From contig NZ_NHSH01000070.1 of assembly GCF_016653315.1 (NCBI RefSeq), positions 130,472 to 194,471 of the forward strand: a stretch of DNA of 64,000 nt, given 5' to 3'. Shown in pieces: positions 10,312-19,097 of the stretch. Position 1 is the first letter of the stretch. Each line of letters opens with the position of its first letter. Origin of the DNA: Halochromatium roseum. Its GTDB lineage: Bacteria; Pseudomonadota; Gammaproteobacteria; Chromatiales; Chromatiaceae. A program made the position numbers and the translations under genes. Under the pieces are notes generated by a model that searched no databases, was not told the origin of the DNA, and saw only the letters and a program-made list of their open reading frames with translations.

Positions 10312-11360
10312 TCGAGCGTCTTGAACTGAAAAACTTTACGGTCTTCAAAGACCTGACACTGGACCTCTCGCCCAAAATCAACCTGATCATCGGCGAGAAC
10401 GGGACCGGCAAGACCCATCTGCTCAAGGCAGCCTATGGGCTTTGCGCCGGTGCGCCCCTCTTTAAGAACAAGCCTAAGCGCGGCGACGATGAACTCGAAG
10501 CGGCGCTGACCGCCAAGCTGCTGCGCCTCTTCATGCCGCTGGACGACAAACTCGGCAAGATGCATCGCCAGGGTGCGACCGAGCAGGCCTATCTGTCAGC
10601 CCGATTCTCGGGAGGGCAGAAGATCGCCGCGACCTTCTTCAACAACTCCAAGGCGGTAGCCATCCAGGATCGCGCCAACTACGAGCAGTACCAGGCCGAG
10701 GCGGTATTCATCCCGACCAAGGAAGTCCTCTCGTTCATGAAGGGGTTCAACAGCCTGTATGAGAGATACGGCCTCTCCTTTGACCAGACCTATCAGGATA
10801 TCTGCCTGCTGCTCGATCTACCCGAGGTCCGTTCGGAAAGCCTGCACGAAAAATCTAAATGGGCCATGGCCGAGATCGAAGGCATCTGCGGCGGTCGCTT
10901 CCTGTTCCATGGCGGCGGCAAGGTCACCTTCAAAACCGAGCATGCTGAATACTCCGCCAACTCCATGGCCGAGGGTTTCCGCAAGGCGGGGATACTGTCA
11001 CGCCTACTGGAAACCGGCGCGATCCAGCCCGGTGTCAGTGGCCCGCTGTTCTGGGACGAGCCCGAATCCAATCTGAACCCCAAGCTGATGAAGCTGCTCG
11101 TGCAGATCCTGCTAGAGCTGTCACGAATCGGCCAGCAGATCATTCTGGCAACCCATGACTATGTGCTGCTCAAATGGTTTGATCTCCTCGTCAACCCTGA
11201 TGTAGGGCATCACATTAGATTTCATGCGCTTTCCTGGGAAAATGGGGATCTGTGTGTCCAGTCCGCCGATGATTATCGACAGCTGCACAGCAATGCTATC
11301 GCCAATACATTCAGTGATCTTTACGATGAAGAGATCAAGCGCTCATTGGGAGGTGCTTGA
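10308..11360 (+). CDS. ABC/OLD-like AAA ATPase nested in BREX
   Basis: A 350-residue single ABC-type ATPase domain of the RecF/OLD-like AAA_15/AAA_21 class. Walker A GENGTGKT is at 29-36, a signature-like NSMAEGFRK at 218-226, Walker B LFWDEPESNLNP at 247-258, and the H-loop LATHD at about 280-284. There is no Toprim domain at the C-terminus, so it is not a full OLD nuclease. It overlaps brxC by four bases and the next gene by one base, so it is in the BREX transcript. It resembles the ATPase half of two-gene abortive-infection systems (PARIS AriA is the best-known case inside BREX clusters), but its partner differs. Function is inferred: a sensor ATPase controlling the nuclease-like partner. 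Confidence 0.85.
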   Translation: MIERLELKNFTVFKDLTLDLSPKINLIIGENGTGKTHLLKAAYGLCAGAPLFKNKPKRGDDELEAALTAKLLRLFMPLDDKLGKMHRQGATEQAYLSARFSGGQKIAATFFNNSKAVAIQDRANYEQYQAEAVFIPTKEVLSFMKGFNSLYERYGLSFDQTYQDICLLLDLPEVRSESLHEKSKWAMAEIEGICGGRFLFHGGGKVTFKTEHAEYSANSMAEGFRKAGILSRLLETGAIQPGVSGPLFWDEPESNLNPKLMKLLVQILLELSRIGQQIILATHDYVLLKWFDLLVNPDVGHHIRFHALSWENGDLCVQSADDYRQLHSNAIANTFSDLYDEEIKRSLGGA

Positions 11361-11857
11361 TGACGGTTTTGACTGAGAATGATCTGGAGTTTGACTTTAG
11401 CTCAGCCATGGAAGCGATCATCTTTGACGATGATGCTTTACATAATCCCAGTAGCCTGAAGAGGGTGGACTTCATTGCCGAATTCGACGACCGATTTGTC
11501 TTTCTCGAAATCAAAGATCCCGATATGCCTGGGGCGGTCAATCCAGAGGCATTCAAAACAAAGCTGCTGACCGGAAACCTCATTCCTGATTTAGCGGGGA
11601 AGTACCGGGACAGTTCATGGTTTTGGTCCCTCAGTGGGAAGGCGACAAAACCCGTCTACTATATTGTATTAATCTCTATGGCCAGTCTGGACCCAGCTTT
11701 GTTGCTTGCAAAACAGGATGAGCTGAAGCGGTCTCTACCGATCACGCATAAAGATTGGTCAGCACCCTGTGCCGCCGGCTGCGCGGTTTTGAATCTGGAT
11801 CAGTATAAAAAACACTTCGGCGCAAATTCGGTCCGGCGTTTGAGTGCGGGAGGCTAA
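11360..11857 (+). CDS. Small PD-(D/E)XK-like protein, partner of the ATPase
   Basis: A 165-residue protein of no family I can name. The segment RVDFIAEFDDRFVFLEIKD (residues 35-53) has the shape of a PD-(D/E)XK nuclease core: Asp37 in one strand, then Glu50-Ile-Lys52 in the next, with a candidate upstream Glu10 and a following helix. No Toprim or DUF4435 feature is seen, so it is not AriB. The ATG at 11360 overlaps the ATPase stop (TGATG) and has the ribosome binding site GGGAGG six bases upstream; pglX starts two bases after its stop. Base composition is more AT-rich than in brxC. The likely role is the effector nuclease of the pair; this is inference. Confidence 0.6.
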   Translation: MTVLTENDLEFDFSSAMEAIIFDDDALHNPSSLKRVDFIAEFDDRFVFLEIKDPDMPGAVNPEAFKTKLLTGNLIPDLAGKYRDSSWFWSLSGKATKPVYYIVLISMASLDPALLLAKQDELKRSLPITHKDWSAPCAAGCAVLNLDQYKKHFGANSVRRLSAGG

Positions 11858-11859
11858 GG

Positions 11860-14800
11860 ATGGAAACGCATAAGCTAAAGCGATTTGCTCAATATGCCCG
11901 GCGCGCTCTGATTGAACAGGTGGACGCCAAGTTGAAGCTGGTGTTAGCGGCAGAAAGTTTGGCGCGTCGTGAGCATTCGGGGGCGGTTAAAAAACTGGAA
12001 GAAGCGATCCAAAAAAGCGATAAGGAACAGGTCATCGAACGGGTGGCCTATATCTGGTTCAACCGCTTCTGCGCCCTGCGCTTCATGGATGTGAACCGCT
12101 ATAACCGGATGAATGTGGTTTCTCCCGCTGACCCCGGACAGTTTCAGCCGGAGATTTTGACCGAAGCCAAGATGGGCCACATCAACGAGGAGATGGTTCA
12201 CGACAAGGTCCGGCAGCAGATTTTTGCCCTGCTCGATGGCAAAGCGTCTAGCCGCGACCCGCAGGGTGAGGCTTACCGCCTGTTGGTGGTGGCGGTCTGC
12301 AACTTCTGGAACGAGGCGATGCCGTTCCTGTTCCAGCGCATCGACGACTACACGGAGCTGCTGATGCCCGACGATCTGCTCTCGGGCAACTCCATCCTTA
12401 GCCTTATCCGCGAGGCGATGACGCCGGATGCCTGCGAGGATGTCGAGGTGATCGGCTGGCTTTACCAGTTCTACATCTCTGAGAAGAAGGACGAGGTGTT
12501 CGACGGGCTGAAGAAGAATAAGAAGATCACGCCTGAGAACATTCCTGCTGCGACACAGTTGTTTACGCCGCATTGGATTGTGCGCTATCTGGTGGAAAAT
12601 TCGCTTGGGCGGTTGTGGATGCTCAATCGTCCCGGTTCCAGGCTCAGGGAGCGTATGGATTACTACATTGAACCAGGAGAAGAGTTAACCACGGAATACA
12701 CGGAAGGCACGGAAAAAGAAAATAAGAGTAATGATTCCGTGTCGTCCGTGTGTTCCGTGGTTGAAAAGGATTTTCTGGTTGTTTCTTCGCCGGAGGAGAT
12801 CAAGATTTGTGATCCAGCTTGTGGTTCTGGTCACATGCTTACTTATGCCTTTGATCTGCTTTATGCCATCTACGAGGAGGAAGGCTATGAGCCGGCTGAG
12901 ATTCCGGAGAAGATTCTTACGAACAATCTCTTTGGCATCGAGATCGACGAACGCGCCGGGGAGCTGGCGGCCTTTGCGCTGACCATGAAGGCTCGCGCCA
13001 AGCAGCGCCGGTTCTTCAATAAGGGGGTCAAGCCGAACATCTGCGTGCTGGAAAATGTTCGGTTCGATGAGGATGAGCTGAAGGAGTACATGGACTTTGT
13101 CGGGCGCGACCTGTTCACCGCACCGCTGCAAACCACCCTGCGCCAGTTTGAAGAGGCCGACAATTTCGGCTCGCTGATCCGTCCCGATCTCACCGACGTG
13201 GACGGGATGCTGAGAATACTGGAGTCAAAGAACGTCTCTGGGCAGTTGTTTATCAGCATGACCCATCAGAAGGTGCTGCAAGCCCTTCGGCAGGCCGATT
13301 ACCTGAGTCCCAAATACCAAGTGGTGATTGCCAATCCGCCGTATATGGGAGCTAGAAGCATGGCGGGGCGTTTGCAGACATTCGCTAAAGATAGCTATCA
13401 AAACAGTAAGTCCGACCTATTTGCCATGTTCATCGAACGCAATCTAGACCTTGCACAGAAACATGGGGCGATTGCGATGATAACGATGCAAAGTTGGATG
13501 TTCTTGTCATCCTTCGAGGCACTGCGCGCACGGCTTCTGGATCAGAATACACTGCTATCAATGGCTCACCTTGGTGCCAGGGCTTTTGACAGCATTGGCG
13601 GCGAAGTGGTTTCAACCACCACCTTTGTTTTGGAGAATGCTAACCGTCTGGATTACCAGGGTTCCTATCTGAGGTTAGTTGATGGCAATTCTGAAGCAGA
13701 GAAAGATAACGCCATCCGAGAGGCAGTTACGAACCCTTACTGTGGCTGGTTCTATCGTGCCTCAGCTGCTGACTTTAAAAAGATTCCTGGAAGCACAATT
13801 GCGTATTGGGCTACAGATCAAATGCGCCGGGCTTTTGATAGTGGAAAATACCTTTATAATGTTGCAAGTCCTCGGCAAGGAATTGCAACTGCGAATAACG
13901 ACTTGTTTCTCAGGCGTTGGCATGAGCTTTCTTTCGAAAGGATTAACTTTAGCTTGAATAATATAAGAGAAGCTTTGGAGAACGAGGCCAAGTGGCTTCC
14001 ATACAACAAAGGTGGCGACTTTCGGAAATGGTACGGAAATAACGAGTTTGTCATCAATTGGGAGGAAGATGGAAGAGATATTCGTAATTTCCGCGATGAA
14101 AATGGCAAGCAACGATCAGCAATCCGGAACCCTAGCTACTTTTTCCGACCTTCCGTGACATGGACGGACATAAGCGCTTCGGCTTTTGGTGTCCGGAGAT
14201 CGGAAAGAGGTTTTTTGTTTGATGGTTCAAGCCATTCAGCTTTTCCCCCTAAATCCGACCTTGATTTGATTGCCGGTCTGCTGGGATCAAAGACCACATT
14301 CGAGTTCTTGAAAATCATCAATCCGACGATGCATTTCCAGGTTGGAAACGTGGCTTCTGTTCCTGTGAATGAACCGGAAATCAAGGCACAAAGACAGCGG
14401 ATAGAAGAAACCGTTGGAAAACTGGTAGGCTGCGTGAGATGGGACTGGGACTCCTACGAAACCTCTTGGGACTTCACCAGCCTCCCACTACTGAATCCCG
14501 ACTACCACCAACCAACCCTAAGAGCCGCCTTCCAAAACCTCCGCGCTCACTGGCGGGAGATGACGCTGGAGATGCAGCGGCTGGAGCAAGAAAACAACCG
14601 CATTTTCATCGACGCCTACGGCCTGCAGGACGAGCTGCCCCCCGAAGTCCCACTCAACGAAATCACCCTGACCTGCAACCCGCACTACCGCTACGGCAAC
14701 GACAAAAGCGAGGACGAGCTGGAGGCGCTGCTGCTGGCCGACACCATGCGCGAGCTGGTTTCCTATGCGGTGGGATGTATGTTCGGTCGTTACGCGCTGG

Positions 14801-15570
14801 ACAAGCCGGGACTGATCCTCGCCAACCAAGGCGAGACCATCGAGGACTACCACAGAAAGATTCAAACCACGGAACACACGGAACACACGGAAAAAGAAAA
14901 TATTCAAAATCCCCCTTCCGTGTCATCCGTGTATTCCGTGGTTAAAAATGCCTTTCCCGCGGACGAGAACAACGTCATCCCCATACTCGACGGCGACTGG
15001 TTCACCGACGACATCACCGAACGCTTCCGCCAATTCCTCCGCGTCACCTTCGGCAACGACCATTACGAAGAAAACCTCCGCTTCGTCGAGCAAGCCCTGA
15101 ACGTCAAGGGCAAGCGCAACTACAGCATCCGCGACTACTTCCTCGGCGAGTTCTACAACGACCATGTGAAGCGCTACAAAAAGCGGCCCATCTACTGGCT
15201 CTTCTCCAGCCCCAAGGGCAGCTTCAACGCGCTGATCTACATGCACCGCTATCGCCCGGATACGGTCAGCGTGGTACTCAACGACTACCTGCGCGAGTTC
15301 CGCGGCAAACTCAGTACCCGCCTCGACCACCTCCGCGGTGTCGAAGCCAGCGCCGATGCCACCAAGGGCGAGAAGACCAAGGCGCTGAAAGAGATCGAGA
15401 AGCTCAAGAAGACCATCGAAGAGCTCGATGCCTGGGAGCGCGAGGTGATGTACCCCCTGGCCACCGAGCAGGTGGAGATCGACCTCGACGACGGGGTGAA
15501 GGTCAACTATCCAAAGTTCGGCGCGGCGCTGAAGAAGATTCCGGGGCTAGAAGCCAAGAGCGAGGATTGA
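11860..15570 (+). CDS. pglX: BREX adenine-N6 methyltransferase PglX, with two in-frame repeat insertions
   Basis: A 1236-residue SAM-dependent DNA methyltransferase that marks host DNA at the BREX site. Motif I DPACGSGH starts at residue 318 and the catalytic NPPY at 492. The C-terminal lysine-rich helical region is typical. Two peptides foreign to the family interrupt it at about residues 276-301 and 1002-1028. Both are translations of palindromic DNA elements (12687-12762 and 14865-14943) and both keep the frame. The central part, about 13330-14450, covering the target-recognition region, is clearly more AT-rich than the flanks and suggests domain exchange. The start ATG at 11860 has an AGGCTAAGGA ribosome binding site. 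Whether the enzyme tolerates the insertions is unknown. The first lies just before motif I. Confidence 0.93.
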   Translation: METHKLKRFAQYARRALIEQVDAKLKLVLAAESLARREHSGAVKKLEEAIQKSDKEQVIERVAYIWFNRFCALRFMDVNRYNRMNVVSPADPGQFQPEILTEAKMGHINEEMVHDKVRQQIFALLDGKASSRDPQGEAYRLLVVAVCNFWNEAMPFLFQRIDDYTELLMPDDLLSGNSILSLIREAMTPDACEDVEVIGWLYQFYISEKKDEVFDGLKKNKKITPENIPAATQLFTPHWIVRYLVENSLGRLWMLNRPGSRLRERMDYYIEPGEELTTEYTEGTEKENKSNDSVSSVCSVVEKDFLVVSSPEEIKICDPACGSGHMLTYAFDLLYAIYEEEGYEPAEIPEKILTNNLFGIEIDERAGELAAFALTMKARAKQRRFFNKGVKPNICVLENVRFDEDELKEYMDFVGRDLFTAPLQTTLRQFEEADNFGSLIRPDLTDVDGMLRILESKNVSGQLFISMTHQKVLQALRQADYLSPKYQVVIANPPYMGARSMAGRLQTFAKDSYQNSKSDLFAMFIERNLDLAQKHGAIAMITMQSWMFLSSFEALRARLLDQNTLLSMAHLGARAFDSIGGEVVSTTTFVLENANRLDYQGSYLRLVDGNSEAEKDNAIREAVTNPYCGWFYRASAADFKKIPGSTIAYWATDQMRRAFDSGKYLYNVASPRQGIATANNDLFLRRWHELSFERINFSLNNIREALENEAKWLPYNKGGDFRKWYGNNEFVINWEEDGRDIRNFRDENGKQRSAIRNPSYFFRPSVTWTDISASAFGVRRSERGFLFDGSSHSAFPPKSDLDLIAGLLGSKTTFEFLKIINPTMHFQVGNVASVPVNEPEIKAQRQRIEETVGKLVGCVRWDWDSYETSWDFTSLPLLNPDYHQPTLRAAFQNLRAHWREMTLEMQRLEQENNRIFIDAYGLQDELPPEVPLNEITLTCNPHYRYGNDKSEDELEALLLADTMRELVSYAVGCMFGRYALDKPGLILANQGETIEDYHRKIQTTEHTEHTEKENIQNPPSVSSVYSVVKNAFPADENNVIPILDGDWFTDDITERFRQFLRVTFGNDHYEENLRFVEQALNVKGKRNYSIRDYFLGEFYNDHVKRYKKRPIYWLFSSPKGSFNALIYMHRYRPDTVSVVLNDYLREFRGKLSTRLDHLRGVEASADATKGEKTKALKEIEKLKKTIEELDAWEREVMYPLATEQVEIDLDDGVKVNYPKFGAALKKIPGLEAKSED
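12687..12762. repeat. Palindromic MITE-like element inside pglX (copy 1)
   Basis: The left arm at 12687-12714 starts AACCACGGAATACACGG. The right arm at 12735-12762 ends GTGTTCCGTGGTT. The arms are 28 bases each, imperfectly inverted, with about 20 AT-rich bases between them. The element is read in the pglX frame as TTEYTEGTEKE...SVSSVCSVV, with no stop codon. The same arms occur at 14865-14943 and around the GxxExxY gene. Confidence 0.9.
14865..14943. repeat. Palindromic MITE-like element inside pglX (copy 2)
   Basis: The left arm from 14865 (AACCACGGAACACACGG...) and the right arm 14916-14943 (ending GTATTCCGTGGTT) form a second 79-base palindromic element in the same orientation and reading frame as copy 1, giving TTEHTEHTEKE...SVSSVYSVV. 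The sequence differs from copy 1 at several arm positions, so it is not a recent duplicate of it. Confidence 0.9.
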
Positions 15571-15825
15571 GATCGCCATGCGCCCCGGTCCATCAGCCTC
15601 GTTCCGGACGCTCACGATTTTGCCGGCTTCGCAGCCGCCAAGGCTGCGGCGCTCGCTCAACACGGGGTGGCATGACAAGCAAGACCGCAGCATTCACCGA
15701 TTACCAAGATTGGCTGAACGGAAAAGAACCATCGCGGTGCCTATATGCGATTAGTCGATGGCAACTCCAAAGCAGAGAGTATGGAAGTGCTGACCCAGGC
15801 GATTGCACAAGGCGAAGCAGCATGA
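15571..15825 (+). pseudogene. Gene wreckage including a pglX-like fragment
   Basis: Between pglX and the next intact gene lie three broken pieces. First, the pglX frame after its stop stays open to 15675 (...ISLVPDAHDFAGFAAAKA...), resembling the C-terminus of an unknown protein. Second, an ATG at 15672 overlaps that stop and opens MTSKTAAFTDYQDWLNG, which resembles the start of DUF1016/YhcG-type nucleases (weak call). Third, 15721-15825 encodes KNHRGAYMRLVDGNSKAES and ends in TGA. This aligns with QGSYLRLVDGNSEAEK of the intact PglX at about residue 600. The last piece shows that a second PglX-like methyltransferase gene once stood here. Confidence 0.65.
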
Positions 15826-17300
15826 CGCTTGCCAACGATAACCCCATCGCCCTATTGCTCCAGGAACCCGAAGGCAAGCGACTGGAGTTCAAACGCGATG
15901 CAAGATCGCCGCGTCCGTGGCTTAAGTCAATCGTGGCGTTTGCCAATTCTGCGGGTGGTCGCTTGGTTTTCGGTGTCACGGATGATCGTCAGGTGGTGGG
16001 GATTGAAAATCCGCTCGATGAAGAGGAGCGCCTTGCCAATCTGATTGCTGACTCGATCGCTCCACGTCTGGTGCCGAATATCGAGATGACTACCGTGGAC
16101 GCTAAGACCTTGCTCATGATCGAGGTGTTTCTGAGCGGCGCTCGTCCGCACTTCATCAAGGCGGAAGGCATGGAAGGCGGCACCTATGTGCGTCTTGGCT
16201 CGACCAACCGTCAGGCCGATGCGGCACTGATTGGCGAATTAAAGCGATCAGTAAACGGCGGCTCATTTGACGAGCTGCCCATGCCCAGCCTCACGCTGGA
16301 GGATCTCGATCGGGCAGCGATCATACAAGCCTTTGGTACGCAACGAATATTGGATGATCAGGCGCTACTCAGCCTGAAACTGATCAGCCACGATCAGGGG
16401 CGGATGGTGCCGACCCGTGGCGGTATCTTGCTGTTTGGTAAAGATCGCACTCAGCACTTTTCCGATGCCTGGGTGCAGTGTGGCCGCTTTTATGGCCGTG
16501 AAAAGCTCGATATCCTCGACCATGCCGAGATCATCGCGCCGCTGCCGCAAACCGTCGATCAGGTGATACTGTTTCTACAAAAGCACGCCTACCGTGGAGC
16601 CGATCTCAGCGCAATACGACGCAAGGATCGCTGGAGCATACCCCTCTCTATTTTGCGCGAAGCGATTATCAATGCCTTGGTACATGGCGACTATGCCCAG
16701 CGGGGTGCGCCAATCCGCGTGGTCTTTCTCGACAACCGCATCGAAATTGAAAGTCCCGGCATTCTTCTGCCCGGTCTCACCATCGACGAGATCAAACAGG
16801 GCACCTCACGCATTCGCAACCATGTGATCGCCCGCGTCTTTCGTGAGCTTCATCTGATCGAGCAATGGGGCACCGGCGTGCGCCGCATCTTTGCCGAAGC
16901 TAAAGCCGAAGGACTCCCTGAGCCGATCATTGAAGAGATCGGTATGCGCCTGCGCCTGACCATCTATCTTGCTGTCGAGCACCGTAGCACAAGAAGTGGC
17001 GAACACACCGCAGCGCAGCAGGAGCCAGGGGACCAGTCAAGGGACCAGTCAAGGGACCAGTCGGTGCGAGTTCTTCAGTCGCTATCCGATTCTGAACTTT
17101 CCGCGAGCGAAATCGCACGAAGTCTCGATATGCCAAAGAAATCAGGCGCACTCAAACGCGCGATCAAAGCGCTGTTGGAAGAAGGAATGGTGGAATATAC
17201 CCTCCCCGACAAACCTAACAGTCGGCTGCAAACATACCGCCTTACGGAGAAAGGATTCAAGGCGATCACCGAGAAGAGCGCGAAAAAAGAGCAGACATAA
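15822..17300 (+). CDS. AlbA_2 / HATPase domain protein with winged helix, BREX accessory
   Basis: A 492-residue COG2865-type protein. The AlbA_2 (Schlafen-like, nucleic-acid-binding) domain is at residues 10-130, with the characteristic LEFKRD and IVAFANSAGGRLVFGVTDD. A GHKL/HATPase_c_4-like domain lies at about 280-400 (REAIINALVHGDY, then IEIESPGILLPG). A C-terminal winged helix is at about 420-480. A hydrophilic linker carries a 12-base tandem repeat (DQSR units, 17029-17064). The ATG at 15822 is chosen because the open frame upstream runs through gene remnants. Such proteins are annotated as transcriptional regulators, and Schlafen-like members have been linked to phage defence. Its role here, regulator or extra effector, is not shown. 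Confidence 0.8.
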   Translation: MTLANDNPIALLLQEPEGKRLEFKRDARSPRPWLKSIVAFANSAGGRLVFGVTDDRQVVGIENPLDEEERLANLIADSIAPRLVPNIEMTTVDAKTLLMIEVFLSGARPHFIKAEGMEGGTYVRLGSTNRQADAALIGELKRSVNGGSFDELPMPSLTLEDLDRAAIIQAFGTQRILDDQALLSLKLISHDQGRMVPTRGGILLFGKDRTQHFSDAWVQCGRFYGREKLDILDHAEIIAPLPQTVDQVILFLQKHAYRGADLSAIRRKDRWSIPLSILREAIINALVHGDYAQRGAPIRVVFLDNRIEIESPGILLPGLTIDEIKQGTSRIRNHVIARVFRELHLIEQWGTGVRRIFAEAKAEGLPEPIIEEIGMRLRLTIYLAVEHRSTRSGEHTAAQQEPGDQSRDQSRDQSVRVLQSLSDSELSASEIARSLDMPKKSGALKRAIKALLEEGMVEYTLPDKPNSRLQTYRLTEKGFKAITEKSAKKEQT

Positions 17301-17382
17301 CGTCCAACGCCACCGGATGTGGCAGCAGAGGTTAGACCAGACGCGCTTCTTCCATGATGTCTTTGAGCAGCGTTGACGAGCG

Positions 17383-19095
17383 ATGAATTTCAACACAACC
17401 AATTCAACCTTTCGGCAGCTGCTCGGCAACGGGCTAAACTACCGAGTGCCGCCTTTTCAGCGCGACTATTCATGGACCGAAGATGAATGGGACGATCTTT
17501 GGCAGGATATGACCGCGCTTTTCGAGTCTGATGGAGAGCCTGCCCATTATATGGGCTATCTTGTGCTCCAGTCATCGGATAGCAAACAATTCGATATCAT
17601 TGACGGTCAGCAGCGACTTACAACGATCAGTGTCATGATCTTGGCGGGCCTTGGGCACCTCCAAGATCTGATCAATGGCAATCTCGATGCGGACAACAAT
17701 GTAAAGCGTAAGCAGCAGCTGCAGAATAGCTATATTGGTTATCTGGACCCCGTCAGCTTGGTGCCCCGTTCCAAACTTGAACTCAATCGGCACAACAACC
17801 GATTCTATCAAACATACCTTGTGCCTCTAGACAAGCTACCACAACGAGGATTAAATGCCTCTGAACATCAACTGCGCAAAGCATTTAATTGGTTCAAGGA
17901 CAGGATAAAGTCACGAACCGGCAACCTGGAAGAAAGTGGAAAATTGCTGACAGCCTTTGTCGAGGCGCTGGTTGATAAGCTCTTTTTTACTGTTATTACT
18001 GTAACGGATGAGCTGAACGCTTTTAAGGTCTTTGAAACTTTGAATGCACGAGGCGTCAGGCTTTCTTCCACTGATCTGCTGAAAAACTACCTATTTTCCG
18101 TCATTAGCACGCAGGAAACTCATGAATCGGAACTGCTGGCGCTTGAGGAGCGATGGGAGCGGATCGTGGGACTGCTGGGTAGCGAAAGCTTCCCTGAGTT
18201 TCTGCGCGTGTTTTGGAATAGCCGCAACAAGCTTGTGCGAAAGTCTGACTTGTTCAAGACGATACGCAGGTGCATTACAACGCGCGACGCAGCATTCGGA
18301 CTCCTGAGAAACCTTGATCAATCAGCCGCTGTCTACGCGGCCCTTCGAGACCCACAAGATCCATCTTGGGGTAGCGAGGAGAGGCGTGCGCTTGAGCAAC
18401 TGCTCATGTTCAATGTGCGGCAGCCGCTAGCCATGCTGTTAGCCTGTCATGGAAGGTTCTACGAGTCCGAGAGAAGCGGTTTCACGCGTATCATGAAGGC
18501 GGTTGCCGTTGTTTCGTTTCGATATAATGTGATCTGCAACCTGCAGACTCATGAGCAGGAGCGTTTATACAACGATATCGCTTGGAAAGTGTCTGCCGGA
18601 ACGTACTCGCGTATGACGGACGTGATCTCTGCGTTCCGCGAGGTCTATCCGGACGACAGTCAATTCAGAGTGGCCTTCACAGAGAAGGAGCTACGCACGA
18701 CAAACAGCCGGAACAAGAAGGTGGTGCGCTACATTCTGTTTGAGATTGAACGGCAGCGGTCACGAAAAAGCTTCGATTTCGAGAGCGCAACCTACAATCT
18801 TGAGCACATCCTGCCGGAGCATCCATCGGAGGCCTGGTCATACATTGATGAGCCAAAACAGGATCGGCTCATTTATCGCATCGGCAATATGACTCCCCTG
18901 GAGACCAATCGAAACCGTGACCTTAGTAATGCGGATTACCCGGTAAAACGAGAGGTCTACTCGCAAAGCGACTTTGAGATTACCCGTGCAGTTGCTGAGC
19001 ACTATGATCACTGGGATGCACAGAAGATCGAGTCTCGGCAGCAGCAACTCGCAAAGATCGCGACCGGCATCTGGAAGGTCGATTTTGGAGCCTGA
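17383..19095 (+). CDS. brxU: BrxU-like GmrSD-family type IV restriction enzyme
   Basis: A 570-residue two-domain protein. The N-terminal DUF262 domain has RVPPFQRDYSW (21-31) and the nucleotide-site motif DGQQRLT (74-80). The C-terminal DUF1524 domain carries the His-Asn-His-type nuclease motif LEHILPEH (473-480) followed by RIGNMTPLE and a downstream Asn-rich segment. This is the architecture of BrxU, the GmrSD-type enzyme that cuts modified phage DNA and lies between pglX and pglZ in the Escherichia fergusonii BREX cluster. The same position is seen here. Lower GC than brxC suggests separate acquisition. Whether it cleaves modified DNA in this host is inference from the family. Confidence 0.85.
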   Translation: MNFNTTNSTFRQLLGNGLNYRVPPFQRDYSWTEDEWDDLWQDMTALFESDGEPAHYMGYLVLQSSDSKQFDIIDGQQRLTTISVMILAGLGHLQDLINGNLDADNNVKRKQQLQNSYIGYLDPVSLVPRSKLELNRHNNRFYQTYLVPLDKLPQRGLNASEHQLRKAFNWFKDRIKSRTGNLEESGKLLTAFVEALVDKLFFTVITVTDELNAFKVFETLNARGVRLSSTDLLKNYLFSVISTQETHESELLALEERWERIVGLLGSESFPEFLRVFWNSRNKLVRKSDLFKTIRRCITTRDAAFGLLRNLDQSAAVYAALRDPQDPSWGSEERRALEQLLMFNVRQPLAMLLACHGRFYESERSGFTRIMKAVAVVSFRYNVICNLQTHEQERLYNDIAWKVSAGTYSRMTDVISAFREVYPDDSQFRVAFTEKELRTTNSRNKKVVRYILFEIERQRSRKSFDFESATYNLEHILPEHPSEAWSYIDEPKQDRLIYRIGNMTPLETNRNRDLSNADYPVKREVYSQSDFEITRAVAEHYDHWDAQKIESRQQQLAKIATGIWKVDFGA

Positions 19096-19097
19096 TC

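Noticed and set aside
10308-11857. Calling the ATPase pair PARIS (AriA-AriB)
   Set aside because: The position inside BREX is suggestive, but the second protein is only 165 residues and shows a D...EIK core rather than a Toprim/DUF4435 protein.
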